Source: Oligoflexia bacterium (GTDB lineage: Bacteria > Bdellovibrionota > UBA1018). Taken from it: a stretch of DNA of 57,756 nucleotides. The translations under genes and the position numbers were made by a program. The notes beneath the pieces were generated by a model that did no database searches, had not been told where the DNA came from, and saw only the letters and a list, made by a program, of their open reading frames with translations. The stretch covers positions 1-57,756 of the forward strand of contig JARLHE010000002.1 in NCBI GenBank assembly GCA_031292385.1, written 5' to 3'. Position 1 is the stretch's first letter; each line of letters starts with the position of its first letter. This document shows positions 33,946 to 43,525 of the stretch, piece by piece.

Positions 33946-36900
33946 ATGGATACTTGCCGGGGTCGTTGCCCTGATTTCGCTCTCGGCCGTGGCGCCCAAA
34001 CCGGCGCAGGCTCAGACGACCCTGGGGGATATCTACGGCATCTCGCCGTTTTGGGATTGGAAGATCATCGAGACCGAGCATTTTCGCATCACCTACCCGA
34101 AACGGCTCGAAGAGGCGGCTCGCAAAGAAGCGCAATACCTGGAAGAAGCCGACTCTTTCTTATCGCCTAAGCTTTATTGGCGAGTTCGTTACCGAACCTC
34201 GATCCTGATCCTCGACAACGTCGACTCCGCCAACGGGCTCACCTCGGCGCTCGCGCGATTCGGCATCATTCTGTACGTCACGCCGCCCGATAACTGGTTC
34301 AGCACCCAGTACTACGACAACTGGCTCCGGCTGCTGGCGTTCCACGAATACACGCACATGCTGAATCTGGACGCGACCCGCGGGTTCTGGGATGTCACGC
34401 GCTATCTCTTCGGCGACGTGCTTTTACCGAACGCGGCCTGGCCGCCCTGGATGCTGGAAGGCCTCGCGGTTTACGACGAGACGCGCTTCACGACCGCGGG
34501 GCGCGGCAGAAGCCCTTACTACGACATGACTTTGCGCGCGGCCGCGGAAGCCGGCGTGCTCGATCAAGGCAAATACGTCACCCTGGACCGCGTGAACGGC
34601 AGCAACCCCTATTATCCTTTCGGCGAAACCGTTTACCTCTTTGGCTATGAAATGATGAACCGGGTCGCGCTCTCGCCAACAAATGGGCAGACCAACGAGC
34701 CGGAAACCGCCGACCGCGATTCATATCTGCAAGCGGGCCCCGTCGATCACCCCGGCGACGATATGCTGGGCGAGATGTCCCGAAGGTCGAGCTACCGGGT
34801 TCCGTTTTTCATTAACGGCAATGTACAAAACATCTCGGGAAAAACCTGGTATCAGCACTGGGACGATCTCATGGTCGAAGCACGCAAGCACGCGGCGACC
34901 CAGCTCAAAACCATTCACGGCGCCCCCGTCACCAAAACCGTGCCAGTCACCCGCGGCGGCGGCGAAACCCTGGGCTTTACCTTTTCTCCGGACGGAAAAT
35001 GGGTCGCCTACTCCCGATTAACGTCCGACGAGGAGAACCGCCTTTACCTCCGCGAGATCGAAGGTCCCGAAAAAAACTGGAAGGAAGAGAGCTGGAGCGA
35101 GGAAAAAATCAATGGCGCGACCGCTTCGTTCACGCCGGATTCGCGCTTCGTGCTCTTCAGCTCGCTCCGCCAGCATTCGAAGTGGGAATCGTTCAGCGAG
35201 CTCGGCTACTATGACGTCAAGAACGGCGGCACGCGTTTTCTGAGCGACGGGCTTCGCGCCCGCGACCCCGACGTTTCACGCGACGGAAAATGGGTCACCT
35301 TCACCGTGGTTCGCGACCAAACGATCGGCATCGCCGTCGCCCCCCTCGAGCATCCCAATGAAGACGAATTGAAATTGGGCGAACCGCGCGAGGTCTACTT
35401 CCCCGCCAAGTACGGCGCCGCTTACACGCCCAAATTTTCCCCGGATGGCGAATGGATTTATTTCAGCCTGCACGAAAACGAGCATAAAGCGGAAGACATT
35501 TACGCGATCCGCCGCGACGCGACTCTCGGGTCCGCGCCACGCATCCTGGTCTCCAACGGCTCGATGAACCGCTACCCCGCGGTACGCGCGCTTCCCTCGG
35601 GTCAGTACGAGGTTTGGTTCGTTTCCGACCGCACCGGGGTCGATAATCTCTATCGGCTGCGCGCGCCCGAAACGGACGGCGCGCCGGAGATGGCCACGAA
35701 CATTTCCACAGGCCTTGCCTTTCCGAGCTTCGACCGGAACGGCAACCCCTACGCGGATGTCTATTCGTGGCGCGGCTGGGATGTGGCCCGAATCGGTTTC
35801 AGCCCCGAAGCAGTCGCCTACTCGCCTGACTCGCTCCAAGTGGAGAGGCCCAATGCGCCGCCATCGGTCGCGCCGTCCGCGGAAGACCACTCCGCGCCAA
35901 CCGACAAATATCCGGATCGGGATTACACGATCTTTCCGTCCATCTGGCCGCGCCAATGGGCGCCGCTTCTCACCTTGGGACCGAACACCACGTACGCCGG
36001 CGGGGAAGTCTTCGGCTTCGACACGCTCTATCTTCATCAATATCTTTTGGGCGGCGCCTATAACGTTCAAGTCGGCAAACCCGATTACGTCGCCCTTTAC
36101 CAAAACCGCCAGTTCGGAGTGGATCTGACGTTTCTCACCGACGTGTACACTCAGAACGAGGCGTTCAACCCGGATGGCTCGATCAATTCCTACTCGCGGC
36201 AAACGAGATATGCGGCGGGAGCCGCGTACCCCATTCTTTATACTTTTTCTTCGCTAACCCCCTCGATCGCCACCCAAATCGAAAGAACCAATTACTACGC
36301 CCCCGGCACGCCGGGCGGCGATCTCATCGGAAAATCCGCTTACGTGCCTTACGTCGACGGCTTGCTCACCTACGTCGAAGCCCAGTCCTCGAACCTTGCC
36401 ATCACGACGGAGGAAGGGCGCATTTCCCAGATCGGAACCCGTGTTTCATTCGATTCCGGACAAACCATCGAAAAGCTCCTGGTCCGGGACACGGAATTTT
36501 GGCGCGTGGACTTCCCCGTCAAGCACGCCGTGCTGGTTCCCTCGGTCGTTTTTTCGGCGAGCAACCAGTTCGTCACGAATTACGCTCCCGGAAACGTGGT
36601 GGTCGAGGGACGAAGCAGCGGCCAGCTCATCAACTCCCTCCCGTACACCGACCTCGATCAGCTCGCCATTCGCGGCTACCCGAACACGATCTTCTATAGC
36701 CGCCGGGCCGGCGTGGCCTCGCTCGATTACCGGTTTCCGCTCGCGCAGATCTATCGCGGCTGGGGCACCAACCCCGCGTTCCTGAACGACCTCGATGGCT
36801 TTGTTTTCGGCGAGAGCGCGTTTTTCCCGATCAGCGGAACGACCCTTCCCTCCGCCGGCGGAGGAGTGAACGCCAAGCTCAATTTTTTCTACAGTTTGCC

Positions 36901-37009
36901 CCTCACCCTGACCGGCGAGTACGATTACGGTTTCCGGCAGCAATACGGCGGGACTGGCGAGCTGATCTTTCAACTGGGAGTGGTCAGCCCGATCAACCTG
37001 AATATCTGA
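33938..37009 (+). CDS. Peptidase MA-like / TolB-propeller / outer-membrane barrel protein
   Basis: A 1,023-residue exported protein with three parts. After a signal peptide (1-25) comes a gluzincin-type metalloprotease domain: HEYTH at 136-140, with WMLEGLAVYDE (Glu174) supplying the third zinc ligand. The middle (about 340-640) holds WD40/TolB-like PD40 repeats such as FTFSPDGKWVAYSRL and PKFSPDGEWIYFSL. From about 700 the sequence has beta-barrel character (LGGAYNVQVGKPDYVALYQNRQ, then LASLDYRFPLAQIYRGWG-like strands). It likely sits in the outer membrane with a surface or periplasmic protease. I start at MNKW (33938), which overlaps the ygfZ stop, instead of a frame 35 codons longer. Confidence 0.8.
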   Translation: MNKWILAGVVALISLSAVAPKPAQAQTTLGDIYGISPFWDWKIIETEHFRITYPKRLEEAARKEAQYLEEADSFLSPKLYWRVRYRTSILILDNVDSANGLTSALARFGIILYVTPPDNWFSTQYYDNWLRLLAFHEYTHMLNLDATRGFWDVTRYLFGDVLLPNAAWPPWMLEGLAVYDETRFTTAGRGRSPYYDMTLRAAAEAGVLDQGKYVTLDRVNGSNPYYPFGETVYLFGYEMMNRVALSPTNGQTNEPETADRDSYLQAGPVDHPGDDMLGEMSRRSSYRVPFFINGNVQNISGKTWYQHWDDLMVEARKHAATQLKTIHGAPVTKTVPVTRGGGETLGFTFSPDGKWVAYSRLTSDEENRLYLREIEGPEKNWKEESWSEEKINGATASFTPDSRFVLFSSLRQHSKWESFSELGYYDVKNGGTRFLSDGLRARDPDVSRDGKWVTFTVVRDQTIGIAVAPLEHPNEDELKLGEPREVYFPAKYGAAYTPKFSPDGEWIYFSLHENEHKAEDIYAIRRDATLGSAPRILVSNGSMNRYPAVRALPSGQYEVWFVSDRTGVDNLYRLRAPETDGAPEMATNISTGLAFPSFDRNGNPYADVYSWRGWDVARIGFSPEAVAYSPDSLQVERPNAPPSVAPSAEDHSAPTDKYPDRDYTIFPSIWPRQWAPLLTLGPNTTYAGGEVFGFDTLYLHQYLLGGAYNVQVGKPDYVALYQNRQFGVDLTFLTDVYTQNEAFNPDGSINSYSRQTRYAAGAAYPILYTFSSLTPSIATQIERTNYYAPGTPGGDLIGKSAYVPYVDGLLTYVEAQSSNLAITTEEGRISQIGTRVSFDSGQTIEKLLVRDTEFWRVDFPVKHAVLVPSVVFSASNQFVTNYAPGNVVVEGRSSGQLINSLPYTDLDQLAIRGYPNTIFYSRRAGVASLDYRFPLAQIYRGWGTNPAFLNDLDGFVFGESAFFPISGTTLPSAGGGVNAKLNFFYSLPLTLTGEYDYGFRQQYGGTGELIFQLGVVSPINLNI

Positions 37010-37086
37010 GACGGCCCCCAAACAACCGGCTTTACTTATTAAACTCCGTAAGTTAAACAAGATCAACCCATCCGGAGCATTTAGGA

Positions 37087-38601
37087 ATGAAGGCCTGCCT
37101 CGCACTCTCGCTCTCTCTTACGTTTTGCCTTCTCTCGAACAACGCAGCCGCCTCCGTTTCACTCGAAGAAAAACTGAATCAGCAATGGCAAAACTATCAA
37201 AAAGCGCGGGCACTGCTCTTAGACCGCGCGAAGGACCCCAACCAGCCTATCGAAGACAGGCTGATTTCCCGTTCGAACTGGGAAGCAGTCATCGCGCTTC
37301 AAGGCGACTACGCCCTCACTCCGTCCGATATCGACTCCCTCCTCGTTTCGCAAAGGGCCCGAATCCGATCGGCGCGGGCAGCGGCTCTCAAACGATCACC
37401 GATCGACCTCAACGAAGTCCGCGCTCGACAAGAGGTCTCGGCCTTTTGTGCTCAAATCCCCAAGGGCGGGATGCTTCATATCCATCCGGGTGGCACCGTG
37501 GATCGATCCACGGCCGAGGAGCTTCTCACCTCAAGGAATCCGGTTCTTCCTATCCAAGAGATCGTTCAAGACGTGACGACAAAGCCGGGAATGATGCTTT
37601 ACCCGAACGAGCTGTCATGGCTTAAGAGTCTCGGAAGAGATGAAAATTTCCTGTCCTTAACCAAGGGCGACCAGGCTGTTTACGAGAGCTTTTTATTTCT
37701 GCCGCGAGGCAAGCAGCCGTTCGAGCGTTTCCAATCGGTCTTTGACTTCGTCAGAGCCGCTGAAAATGACCACCAAGACGAGAAGACCATTCTCAATAAT
37801 TTTGCCCGTAGGGCGATGAAGCAAGGAGTGATCTACGTTGAGTTCACGACCGGATTCGACGAGGAGATGCTCGAAATCTTAAGTGAGGTTGAAGCCGAGA
37901 CCGGGCTCACGATCCGCCTGAATAAGGCTTTCAGCAGAACCAAGACCCCTGCTGAATTGGATAAAGACCTGCAACCGTTTTTGGCGACCTCGCAGGATCC
38001 CCGAGTTCTTGGCGTTGACTTCATCGCTAATGAGTCGGGCAATCCCGCGCTCGAAAAAGGACAAATGCTCTATGGGAGCGTGCTCCAGGCTGTGCTCACG
38101 GGAAAAACACGTCTCCATCGCACGATGCACGCGGGCGAAACCGGGGACACTCGAGATCCTCGAGATGCCATGATACTCGGGGCCGAGCGCTTGGGTCATG
38201 GAGTCACGCTCGCAAGCGACCCGGTTGCGCTCGAATACGCGGCACGAATTCATGAGCCTATCGAAATCAACTTGAGCAGCAATCTTCGGCTCACCTCCGT
38301 GAAGACCGTCGCCGAACACCCGTTTCTCGATTATCTGCGCCTCGGCCTCCCTGTTAGCCTCAGCACCGATGACGAAGGAATATTCGATACCGACATCGAC
38401 CAGGAATGCGAGCTCGCGGTCTCCCAGACGGATATCAGCTATGCCGAACTGAAGGAGATGGCCTTCAATTCGATCGAAACCTCCTTTGCATCCGACGACG
38501 ACAAAAAGGCGCTGAGAGACAAGCTCGCGCGAAGCTTTATGGTTTTTGAAAAGGGATTTAGAGCGAAGGCAACCGATCACTCAGAGCTGATTTCGCGATA
38601 A
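37087..38601 (+). CDS. Exported adenosine deaminase-like protein
   Basis: A 504-residue adenosine/AMP deaminase-fold protein with a signal peptide (1 to about 22), so periplasmic or secreted, like the ADGF/CECR1 group. An extra N-terminal region of about 100 residues precedes the barrel. Zn and catalytic motifs are HIHPGG, MHAGETGD (the catalytic Glu), LGHGV and STDDEGIF. It would convert adenosine to inosine outside the cytoplasm. GGAG lies 9 bases before the ATG. The 3' end overlaps the lytic transglycosylase gene by 25 bases (convergent). Confidence 0.83.
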   Translation: MKACLALSLSLTFCLLSNNAAASVSLEEKLNQQWQNYQKARALLLDRAKDPNQPIEDRLISRSNWEAVIALQGDYALTPSDIDSLLVSQRARIRSARAAALKRSPIDLNEVRARQEVSAFCAQIPKGGMLHIHPGGTVDRSTAEELLTSRNPVLPIQEIVQDVTTKPGMMLYPNELSWLKSLGRDENFLSLTKGDQAVYESFLFLPRGKQPFERFQSVFDFVRAAENDHQDEKTILNNFARRAMKQGVIYVEFTTGFDEEMLEILSEVEAETGLTIRLNKAFSRTKTPAELDKDLQPFLATSQDPRVLGVDFIANESGNPALEKGQMLYGSVLQAVLTGKTRLHRTMHAGETGDTRDPRDAMILGAERLGHGVTLASDPVALEYAARIHEPIEINLSSNLRLTSVKTVAEHPFLDYLRLGLPVSLSTDDEGIFDTDIDQECELAVSQTDISYAELKEMAFNSIETSFASDDDKKALRDKLARSFMVFEKGFRAKATDHSELISR

Positions 38602-39263
38602 TACTGGATGTAATATCGCATCACGCGCATCGGGTAGTCTCTCGGCCAAACATTATGCTCCAAGGCGCCATCCACGTTCGTTTGGCCCATATTATAGGCG
38701 GCCAGATAAAGCCGGGCATGGGAGTCAAACCGCTCCCGCAAATACGAAAGGTAGGCCGTACCTAGACGGATGTTGATGACCGGATTCCGGAGCGAGGCGG
38801 CCCCTCTCCAGCGGATATCCGATCTTTTGGCGATCCATTCGGCCGTTTGCGGGCGAACCTGCATCAGCCCGATTTCGCCGGCCGAGCCTATTTTCTTGGG
38901 ATTGAAGCTGCTCTCGTTGATGATCACCGAAGCGATAAAAACCGGGTCGAAGTCATAACGCAGGCTCTCGTCGACGATCGCCTGGGCGATTTTCTTGTAT
39001 TGCCCTTTATAAGCCTTCGGGAGCGAACGGTTCGTCAGACGATAGACCTGATTATTGATCCGCCGAATATGCTCGCCGCTCAAAACGACGCTCTTATGAT
39101 AATACTTTCCTAGCAATTCACGGGCGTTCGAAAGACGCGATTCGCGCTGCTCGGCCGCTATTTCCGAGGTTGATTCGCCATAAGCGGGACAAACGCCCGC
39201 GATAGTGACGCCAAGGCAGGAGATCGAGGCGAAAATCACTGGAAGGCACCGTGAATAGGTCAT
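38577..39263 (-). CDS. Lytic transglycosylase (SLT family)
   Basis: A 228-residue exported SLT-type murein transglycosylase. The signal peptide runs to about residue 29. The catalytic Glu is in IINESSFNP, followed by GSAGEIGLMQVRPQTA and the AAYNMGQTNVDGAL motif typical of the goose-lysozyme-like fold. It cleaves the MurNAc-GlcNAc bond to give 1,6-anhydro-muropeptides in wall remodelling, or in prey/host wall degradation if the organism is predatory. Confidence 0.87.
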   Translation of the reverse strand: MTYSRCLPVIFASISCLGVTIAGVCPAYGESTSEIAAEQRESRLSNARELLGKYYHKSVVLSGEHIRRINNQVYRLTNRSLPKAYKGQYKKIAQAIVDESLRYDFDPVFIASVIINESSFNPKKIGSAGEIGLMQVRPQTAEWIAKRSDIRWRGAASLRNPVINIRLGTAYLSYLRERFDSHARLYLAAYNMGQTNVDGALEHNVWPRDYPMRVMRYYIQYYREISSE

Positions 39264-39428
39264 CCCTCCTATCTAGCAAATTTCGGGCAAAGCCCACGCT
39301 CGGTAAAGATTCGCTTTTTTCGGCTGATTTTACGAGAAATTCGGCTAGTTTTTAGTCAAACACCAAACCGTATTCAGCGTCGGGAATGACCGTGTCCGCC
39401 CTGACCGAGTGTCCTGAGTTGGAGGCGA

Positions 39429-40694
39429 CTACTCCACTCGGTGGAGCTCAAACCCGCGGTGCAGGCACTCGACGGCGGCCTTGGCCTGAGCCGCGTCGAT
39501 CAAGCAGGACACTTTGATTTCGGAAGTGGTGATGAGCTTGATGCTGATGCTCTTCTCGGCCAAAAGCGTGAACATTTTCGAGGCCACTCCGGGATGATTC
39601 TGCATTCCCACCCCGACAATGCTCACTTTGGCGAGATCGGCTTCTTCCACGATCTTCATCTGCGCGAACGTCGTCTTGAGCGTTTCGAGAACCTGGCGCG
39701 CCTTGAGATGATCGCCCTTGCCCACCGTGAAACTGATGGTCAAAAGGCCGTTCGAAGGCACGTCCTGGACGATGACGTCGACCACGATAGCCGAAGCCGA
39801 GAGCGGCCCGAAAATCGCGGCCGCGACGCCCGGGCGCTCCGGAAGGTTTTGCAGAGTGAATTTCACCTGGCCCACGTCGGCGGCAACTCCCGCGACCACG
39901 ACTTGTTCCATCACTCCTGCTTGGCCTAACATCTCTTGTGGCACCACTCTCGTACCCTCCACGGAATTGAAACTCGAACGCACATGCAACGGCAGCTTGT
40001 ATTTCGCCGCGATCTCGACGGAGCGGATCTGCAGCACCTTCGCGCCGAGGCTCGCAAGCTCCATCATCTCTTCGTAACTGATGCGCGCGATCTTGCGCGC
40101 GTCCGCGCACATTCTCGGGTCAGTCGTGTAAACCCCATCGACGTCCGTATAGATCTCGCAGTCATCCGCGCCCAAAGCGGCCGCGATCGCCACCGCGCTC
40201 GTATCCGAGCCGCCGCGCCCCAGGGTGGTGATATTGTTGTCGGGATCGACTCCCTGAAAACCCGCGATGACCGGGATCACGCCGGCCGCGATTTCACGGC
40301 GCAACAAAGTCGTGTTGATTTCCTGAATCCGGGCCTTCGAAAAAATACTGTCCGTCAGAATACCGATCTGATGCCCAAGCAACGGGCGAGAGCGGTAAGA
40401 TCCGTCTTTCAACAGGCCGCGCTTCTCGGCCTCGGTATTGATCGCGAGGCTGACGAGCCCCACCGCCACTTGCTCGCCACTGGCGATCAGCATATCGTAC
40501 TCGCGCGAATAAGGGATCGGATTGAGCTGGGTCGCAAGCTCGACCAGCCGATTGGTCTCGCCCGACATGGCCGACACCACCAGAACGATATCATCTCCGC
40601 GCGCTTGCGAATCGAGGGCCCATCGAGCCACGTGGCGGATCCGCTCAATGGTTCCGACCGAAGTACCCCCGAATTTTTGAACAATCAGAGCCAT
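39429..40694 (-). CDS. lysC: Aspartate kinase
   Basis: A 421-residue aspartokinase: kinase domain (KFGGTSVGTIERI, GRGGSDTSAVAIAAAL, EIYTDVDGVYTTDPR) plus two C-terminal ACT domains (from about 270). The ACT domains imply feedback inhibition by lysine and/or threonine. It phosphorylates aspartate in the first step toward Lys, Thr, Met and diaminopimelate. I use the ATG at 40694 (MALIVQKFGG), matching the family's usual start. A frame 41 codons longer exists but its extra residues are not family-like. It is divergent from fabI. Confidence 0.9.
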   Translation of the reverse strand: MALIVQKFGGTSVGTIERIRHVARWALDSQARGDDIVLVVSAMSGETNRLVELATQLNPIPYSREYDMLIASGEQVAVGLVSLAINTEAEKRGLLKDGSYRSRPLLGHQIGILTDSIFSKARIQEINTTLLRREIAAGVIPVIAGFQGVDPDNNITTLGRGGSDTSAVAIAAALGADDCEIYTDVDGVYTTDPRMCADARKIARISYEEMMELASLGAKVLQIRSVEIAAKYKLPLHVRSSFNSVEGTRVVPQEMLGQAGVMEQVVVAGVAADVGQVKFTLQNLPERPGVAAAIFGPLSASAIVVDVIVQDVPSNGLLTISFTVGKGDHLKARQVLETLKTTFAQMKIVEEADLAKVSIVGVGMQNHPGVASKMFTLLAEKSISIKLITTSEIKVSCLIDAAQAKAAVECLHRGFELHRVE

Positions 40695-40802
40695 GGGCCG
40701 CTTTTTACAAGGTGCCATGACGCGTTGCAAGCCGTTATTCAGCTTCAATTCACCCTTTGGGCACTTGCACTCCGCTCCAACAGCGCCTAAAACCGATGGA
40801 CT

Positions 40803-41567
40803 ATGAGCGAAAATCAAAAGAAAGCATTAATCGTCGGCGTTGCCAATGAACGAAGTCTTGCCTGGGCGATCGCCCAGCATCTCCATCAAGCCGGCTACAA
40901 GCTTGCCTTTACTTATCTGGGCGAAGCGCTTGAACGCCGCGTTCGTCCTTTAGCTGAAAGCGTCGGCGCGGAGCTCATTTTGCCCTGCAATGCATCCGAC
41001 GACGCGCAACTCGATCAGGTTTTCGAACAGGTAAAACAAAAATGGGGGCATCTCGATGCGCTCATCCACTCGATCGCATTCGCCAATAAAGAAGACCTCG
41101 ACGGGCGCTTTGTCAGCACTTCGCGCGAAGGCTTTCGCATGGCAATGGACATCAGCGCCTATACTTTGGTCGCGATGGCCCGACGGGCTGAGCCCCTGAT
41201 GGAAGGACGCGATGGCTCGATCATCACTCTTTCGTATTACGGCGCTGAAAAAGTCATGCCCAACTACAACGTCATGGGGGTCGCGAAAGCGGCACTCGAG
41301 GCCTGCGTGCGCTATCTGGCCTGGGACATGGGCTCCAAGAAAATCCGCGTGAACGCCATTTCGGCCGGCCCGGTGAAGACGCTCGCCGCCGCGGGAATCC
41401 GGGATTTCCGGACCATGCTCGCGAAGGCCGAAGAAAAAACGCCGTTGCGCGAAAACATCTCGGCCGAAGACGTCGGCGCGCTTGCGGCGTTTCTTTGCGG
41501 ACCAGGCGGCAAGCACATGACTGGCTGCACGCTGCACGTCGATAGCGGCGCGCATATTATGGCATAG
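40803..41567 (+). CDS. fabI: Enoyl-[acyl-carrier-protein] reductase FabI
   Basis: A 254-residue short-chain dehydrogenase of the FabI type. The NADH fold begins ALIVGVANERSLAWAIA. Active-site Tyr and Lys are in YYGAEKVMPNYNVMGVAK (Tyr of PNYN, Lys six residues later), and the substrate-loop region is AGPVKTLAAAGI. It performs the last reduction of each fatty-acid elongation cycle. The adenosine deaminase gene follows after 10 bases, so they probably share a transcript. Confidence 0.92.
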   Translation: MSENQKKALIVGVANERSLAWAIAQHLHQAGYKLAFTYLGEALERRVRPLAESVGAELILPCNASDDAQLDQVFEQVKQKWGHLDALIHSIAFANKEDLDGRFVSTSREGFRMAMDISAYTLVAMARRAEPLMEGRDGSIITLSYYGAEKVMPNYNVMGVAKAALEACVRYLAWDMGSKKIRVNAISAGPVKTLAAAGIRDFRTMLAKAEEKTPLRENISAEDVGALAAFLCGPGGKHMTGCTLHVDSGAHIMA

Positions 41568-41577
41568 GGCAATACTA

Positions 41578-42522
41578 ATGAACACGGAGCTCCACCGGCA
41601 CCTGGATGTTTCGCTGCGGCTTTCGACGCTCCTGGAACTTGCCCAAAAGAAGGGCCTCGAAGCGCAAAGCACGAGTCTTGAGGCCTTTCGCGAGAAATTC
41701 GTCATTCACAAACCGCTCGACAGCCTCGACGCGGTTTTAAACGAATTCACGCTTTTCCAAAAAGTGTTGGACCGCCCCGAAATCATCGAGCGCGTAGGTT
41801 CGGAAGTCATCGAAGACTGCTGGGCCGAGGGCACCGGAACGGTAGAGCTTCGCTTTTCTCCGCTTTTCGTCGGCGAATTCAGCAAACTCAGCTGGGATGA
41901 GATCCTGGGCAGCTTTGAAAGAGGCATCCAGCGCGGGCTCGCCCGGCACCCCGAAATGAAGGCGGGCCTGATCTGCATCGCTTCCCGGAATTACGGCCCG
42001 GAAGAGGTAGGCCGGACGGTCGAGTTTTTCCTGGCCAACCAGACCCGGTTTATTGGAATCGATCTGGCTGGAAGCGAAGATTCCTTCCCCTGCCGGGTTT
42101 TTGTCGAATCGTTCCGTCAAGCGGAGCTTGCCCATGCCAATATCACGATCCATGCGGGCGAAAGCGGTGGGCCGGAAAACGTCTGGGAAGCCATCGAACT
42201 CCTCGGCGCAAAGCGAATCGGCCATGGCATCCGAAGCATCGAAGATCCCGCACTTGTGCGAAAACTCAGGGAAAAACGGATTTGCCTCGAAGTCTGCCCC
42301 ACCAGCAACTGGCTAACTCGCTGCGTTTCAAGCTTTCAAGACCATCCCCTGGGACAATTGCTCCGCGAGGGAGTGCCGGTTTCGATCAATACCGATGACC
42401 CGGCTATTTTCGGAACAACCCTACCCCAAGAATTCGAGATTGCCTGGAAGCAGATCGGCCTTTCCAATTCCGAACTGGCCCAATGCCGTAAGTACGCCGA
42501 GCAGGCTTCTTTTATCCGGTAG
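41578..42522 (+). CDS. add: Cytoplasmic adenosine deaminase
   Basis: A 314-residue adenosine deaminase with no signal peptide. Zn and catalytic motifs are ELHRHLDVS (residues 4-12), IHAGESGG (catalytic Glu), IGHGIRS and NTDDPAIFGT. It converts adenosine/deoxyadenosine to inosine in purine salvage; an adenine deaminase function is less likely but cannot be excluded. It lies 10 bases after fabI. The chain starts right at the first zinc motif, so a few residues shorter than usual at the N terminus. Confidence 0.87.
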   Translation: MNTELHRHLDVSLRLSTLLELAQKKGLEAQSTSLEAFREKFVIHKPLDSLDAVLNEFTLFQKVLDRPEIIERVGSEVIEDCWAEGTGTVELRFSPLFVGEFSKLSWDEILGSFERGIQRGLARHPEMKAGLICIASRNYGPEEVGRTVEFFLANQTRFIGIDLAGSEDSFPCRVFVESFRQAELAHANITIHAGESGGPENVWEAIELLGAKRIGHGIRSIEDPALVRKLREKRICLEVCPTSNWLTRCVSSFQDHPLGQLLREGVPVSINTDDPAIFGTTLPQEFEIAWKQIGLSNSELAQCRKYAEQASFIR

Positions 42523-42650
42523 AACGATTTTGTAGTTTTTTGATTATTTTTGTTGCAGACGAAATGAAGCTGCAATATATGTCCAGATACAAGTTGTTTT
42601 TCCATGGGTACCCCACTTCCCCCCCACACACAGAAGCGGTGCCCGTGGCG

Positions 42651-42687
42651 ATAAAGGACTCTGAAGATTATCTTCAGGGTCCTTTAT
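42651..42687. terminator. Stem-loop terminator between convergent genes
   Basis: A near-perfect stem: ATAAAGGAC and CTGAAGAT (from 42651) pair with ATCTTCAG and GTCCTTTAT (to 42687), with one mismatch and a tiny loop. It ends 17 bases before the stop of the diguanylate cyclase gene and is about 130 bases past the adenosine deaminase stop. The A/T-rich stem ends could give a weak U tract in either direction. The preceding 42523-42650 holds no gene that I can see. Confidence 0.7.
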
Positions 42688-42703
42688 AGTTTCTAGGCTT
42701 TCA

Positions 42704-43345
42704 TCAAGCGGCATTCACCTGGTTACGACCCTTCTTCTTCGCCGAATAAAGCGCCTCGTCGGCGGCCTTCAGCATTTTCGAAGCATCAAAACCCGTCTTC
42801 ACGGCGCTCGCCATACCAACACTCAACGTGCACTTCCATTCGACCTTTTCTGAAGGTCTCCCGTCCTTCCCGATCACGGGACCATGCAAAGGTTCCGCGC
42901 CCCGCCTGATCAGCTCGCCCATGCCGAGAAGCTCGATATCGCTGGCGCGCGCCACGACGGCGAACTCCTCGCCGCCCAGGCGGCTCACGAAGCACGTCGG
43001 CGACTCGTACTGCTTCAGCAAAGAGGCGATCCGCTTGATCACTTCGTCGCCCGTCGCGTGCCCGTGAGTATCATTCACTTGTTTAAAATGATCGATATCG
43101 ACCATCAACACGCCCGCGCCCTCGCCCAGCTTCCGGCATTGCTCGAGCAAAGCATCCCATTTCCGGAAAAAAGCCCGGCGGCGCAAAAGCCCGGTCAGGT
43201 CATCGAAGTCGGCGGCGCCTTCGACCCGTTCCAGAACCAGGAGAATCCTCGAATAACTCTCCTCAAGCACGGCCACTTCGCCGCTTAGGTGAGAGAGGAG
43301 TTTACGGATTTCCTTGAGGCTGGTTTCGACATTCTCCTGGTTCAT
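42704..43345 (-). CDS. GGDEF diguanylate cyclase
   Basis: A 213-residue protein: a short N-terminal helical region (about 1-45, likely coiled coil), then a full GGDEF domain with the active-site loop RLGGEEF, the Mg-binding MVDIDHFKQVND and the C-terminal KADEALYSAKKKGRNQV-like helix. It would make cyclic di-GMP from two GTP in the cytoplasm. No RxxD inhibitory site precedes GGEEF, so product inhibition at that site is probably absent. No receiver or transmembrane sensor domain is fused. AGGAG precedes the ATG, and a sigma-54 type promoter lies about 32 bases upstream. Confidence 0.88.
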   Translation of the reverse strand: MNQENVETSLKEIRKLLSHLSGEVAVLEESYSRILLVLERVEGAADFDDLTGLLRRRAFFRKWDALLEQCRKLGEGAGVLMVDIDHFKQVNDTHGHATGDEVIKRIASLLKQYESPTCFVSRLGGEEFAVVARASDIELLGMGELIRRGAEPLHGPVIGKDGRPSEKVEWKCTLSVGMASAVKTGFDASKMLKAADEALYSAKKKGRNQVNAA

Positions 43346-43376
43346 GGCGACGGTCTCCTATCTGCCCGCTAGATAG

Positions 43377-43392
43377 AGCACGGAAGGTGCCA
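43377..43392 (-). promoter_or_regulatory. Candidate sigma-54 promoter of the diguanylate cyclase gene
   Basis: The minus strand reads TGGCACCTTCCGTGCT: the -24 GG and -12 GC pairs have the exact sigma-54 spacing, and 15 consensus positions are compatible except one (G for T just before TGC). Transcription would start near 43366, leaving a leader of about 20 bases with AGGAG before the ATG at 43345. Confidence 0.55.
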
Positions 43393-43525
43393 GGGGCCCT
43401 GATGAGAATTGACGAATGAATTCGTGGAGAGTTTTGGGATTGGTGTCGCGAAGGGGATGTGTCGGATGGGACACATTCTGTAAGAATGACCTGGATTTCA
43501 GGGAAAACCGGTCTTGCCGCTTCCG

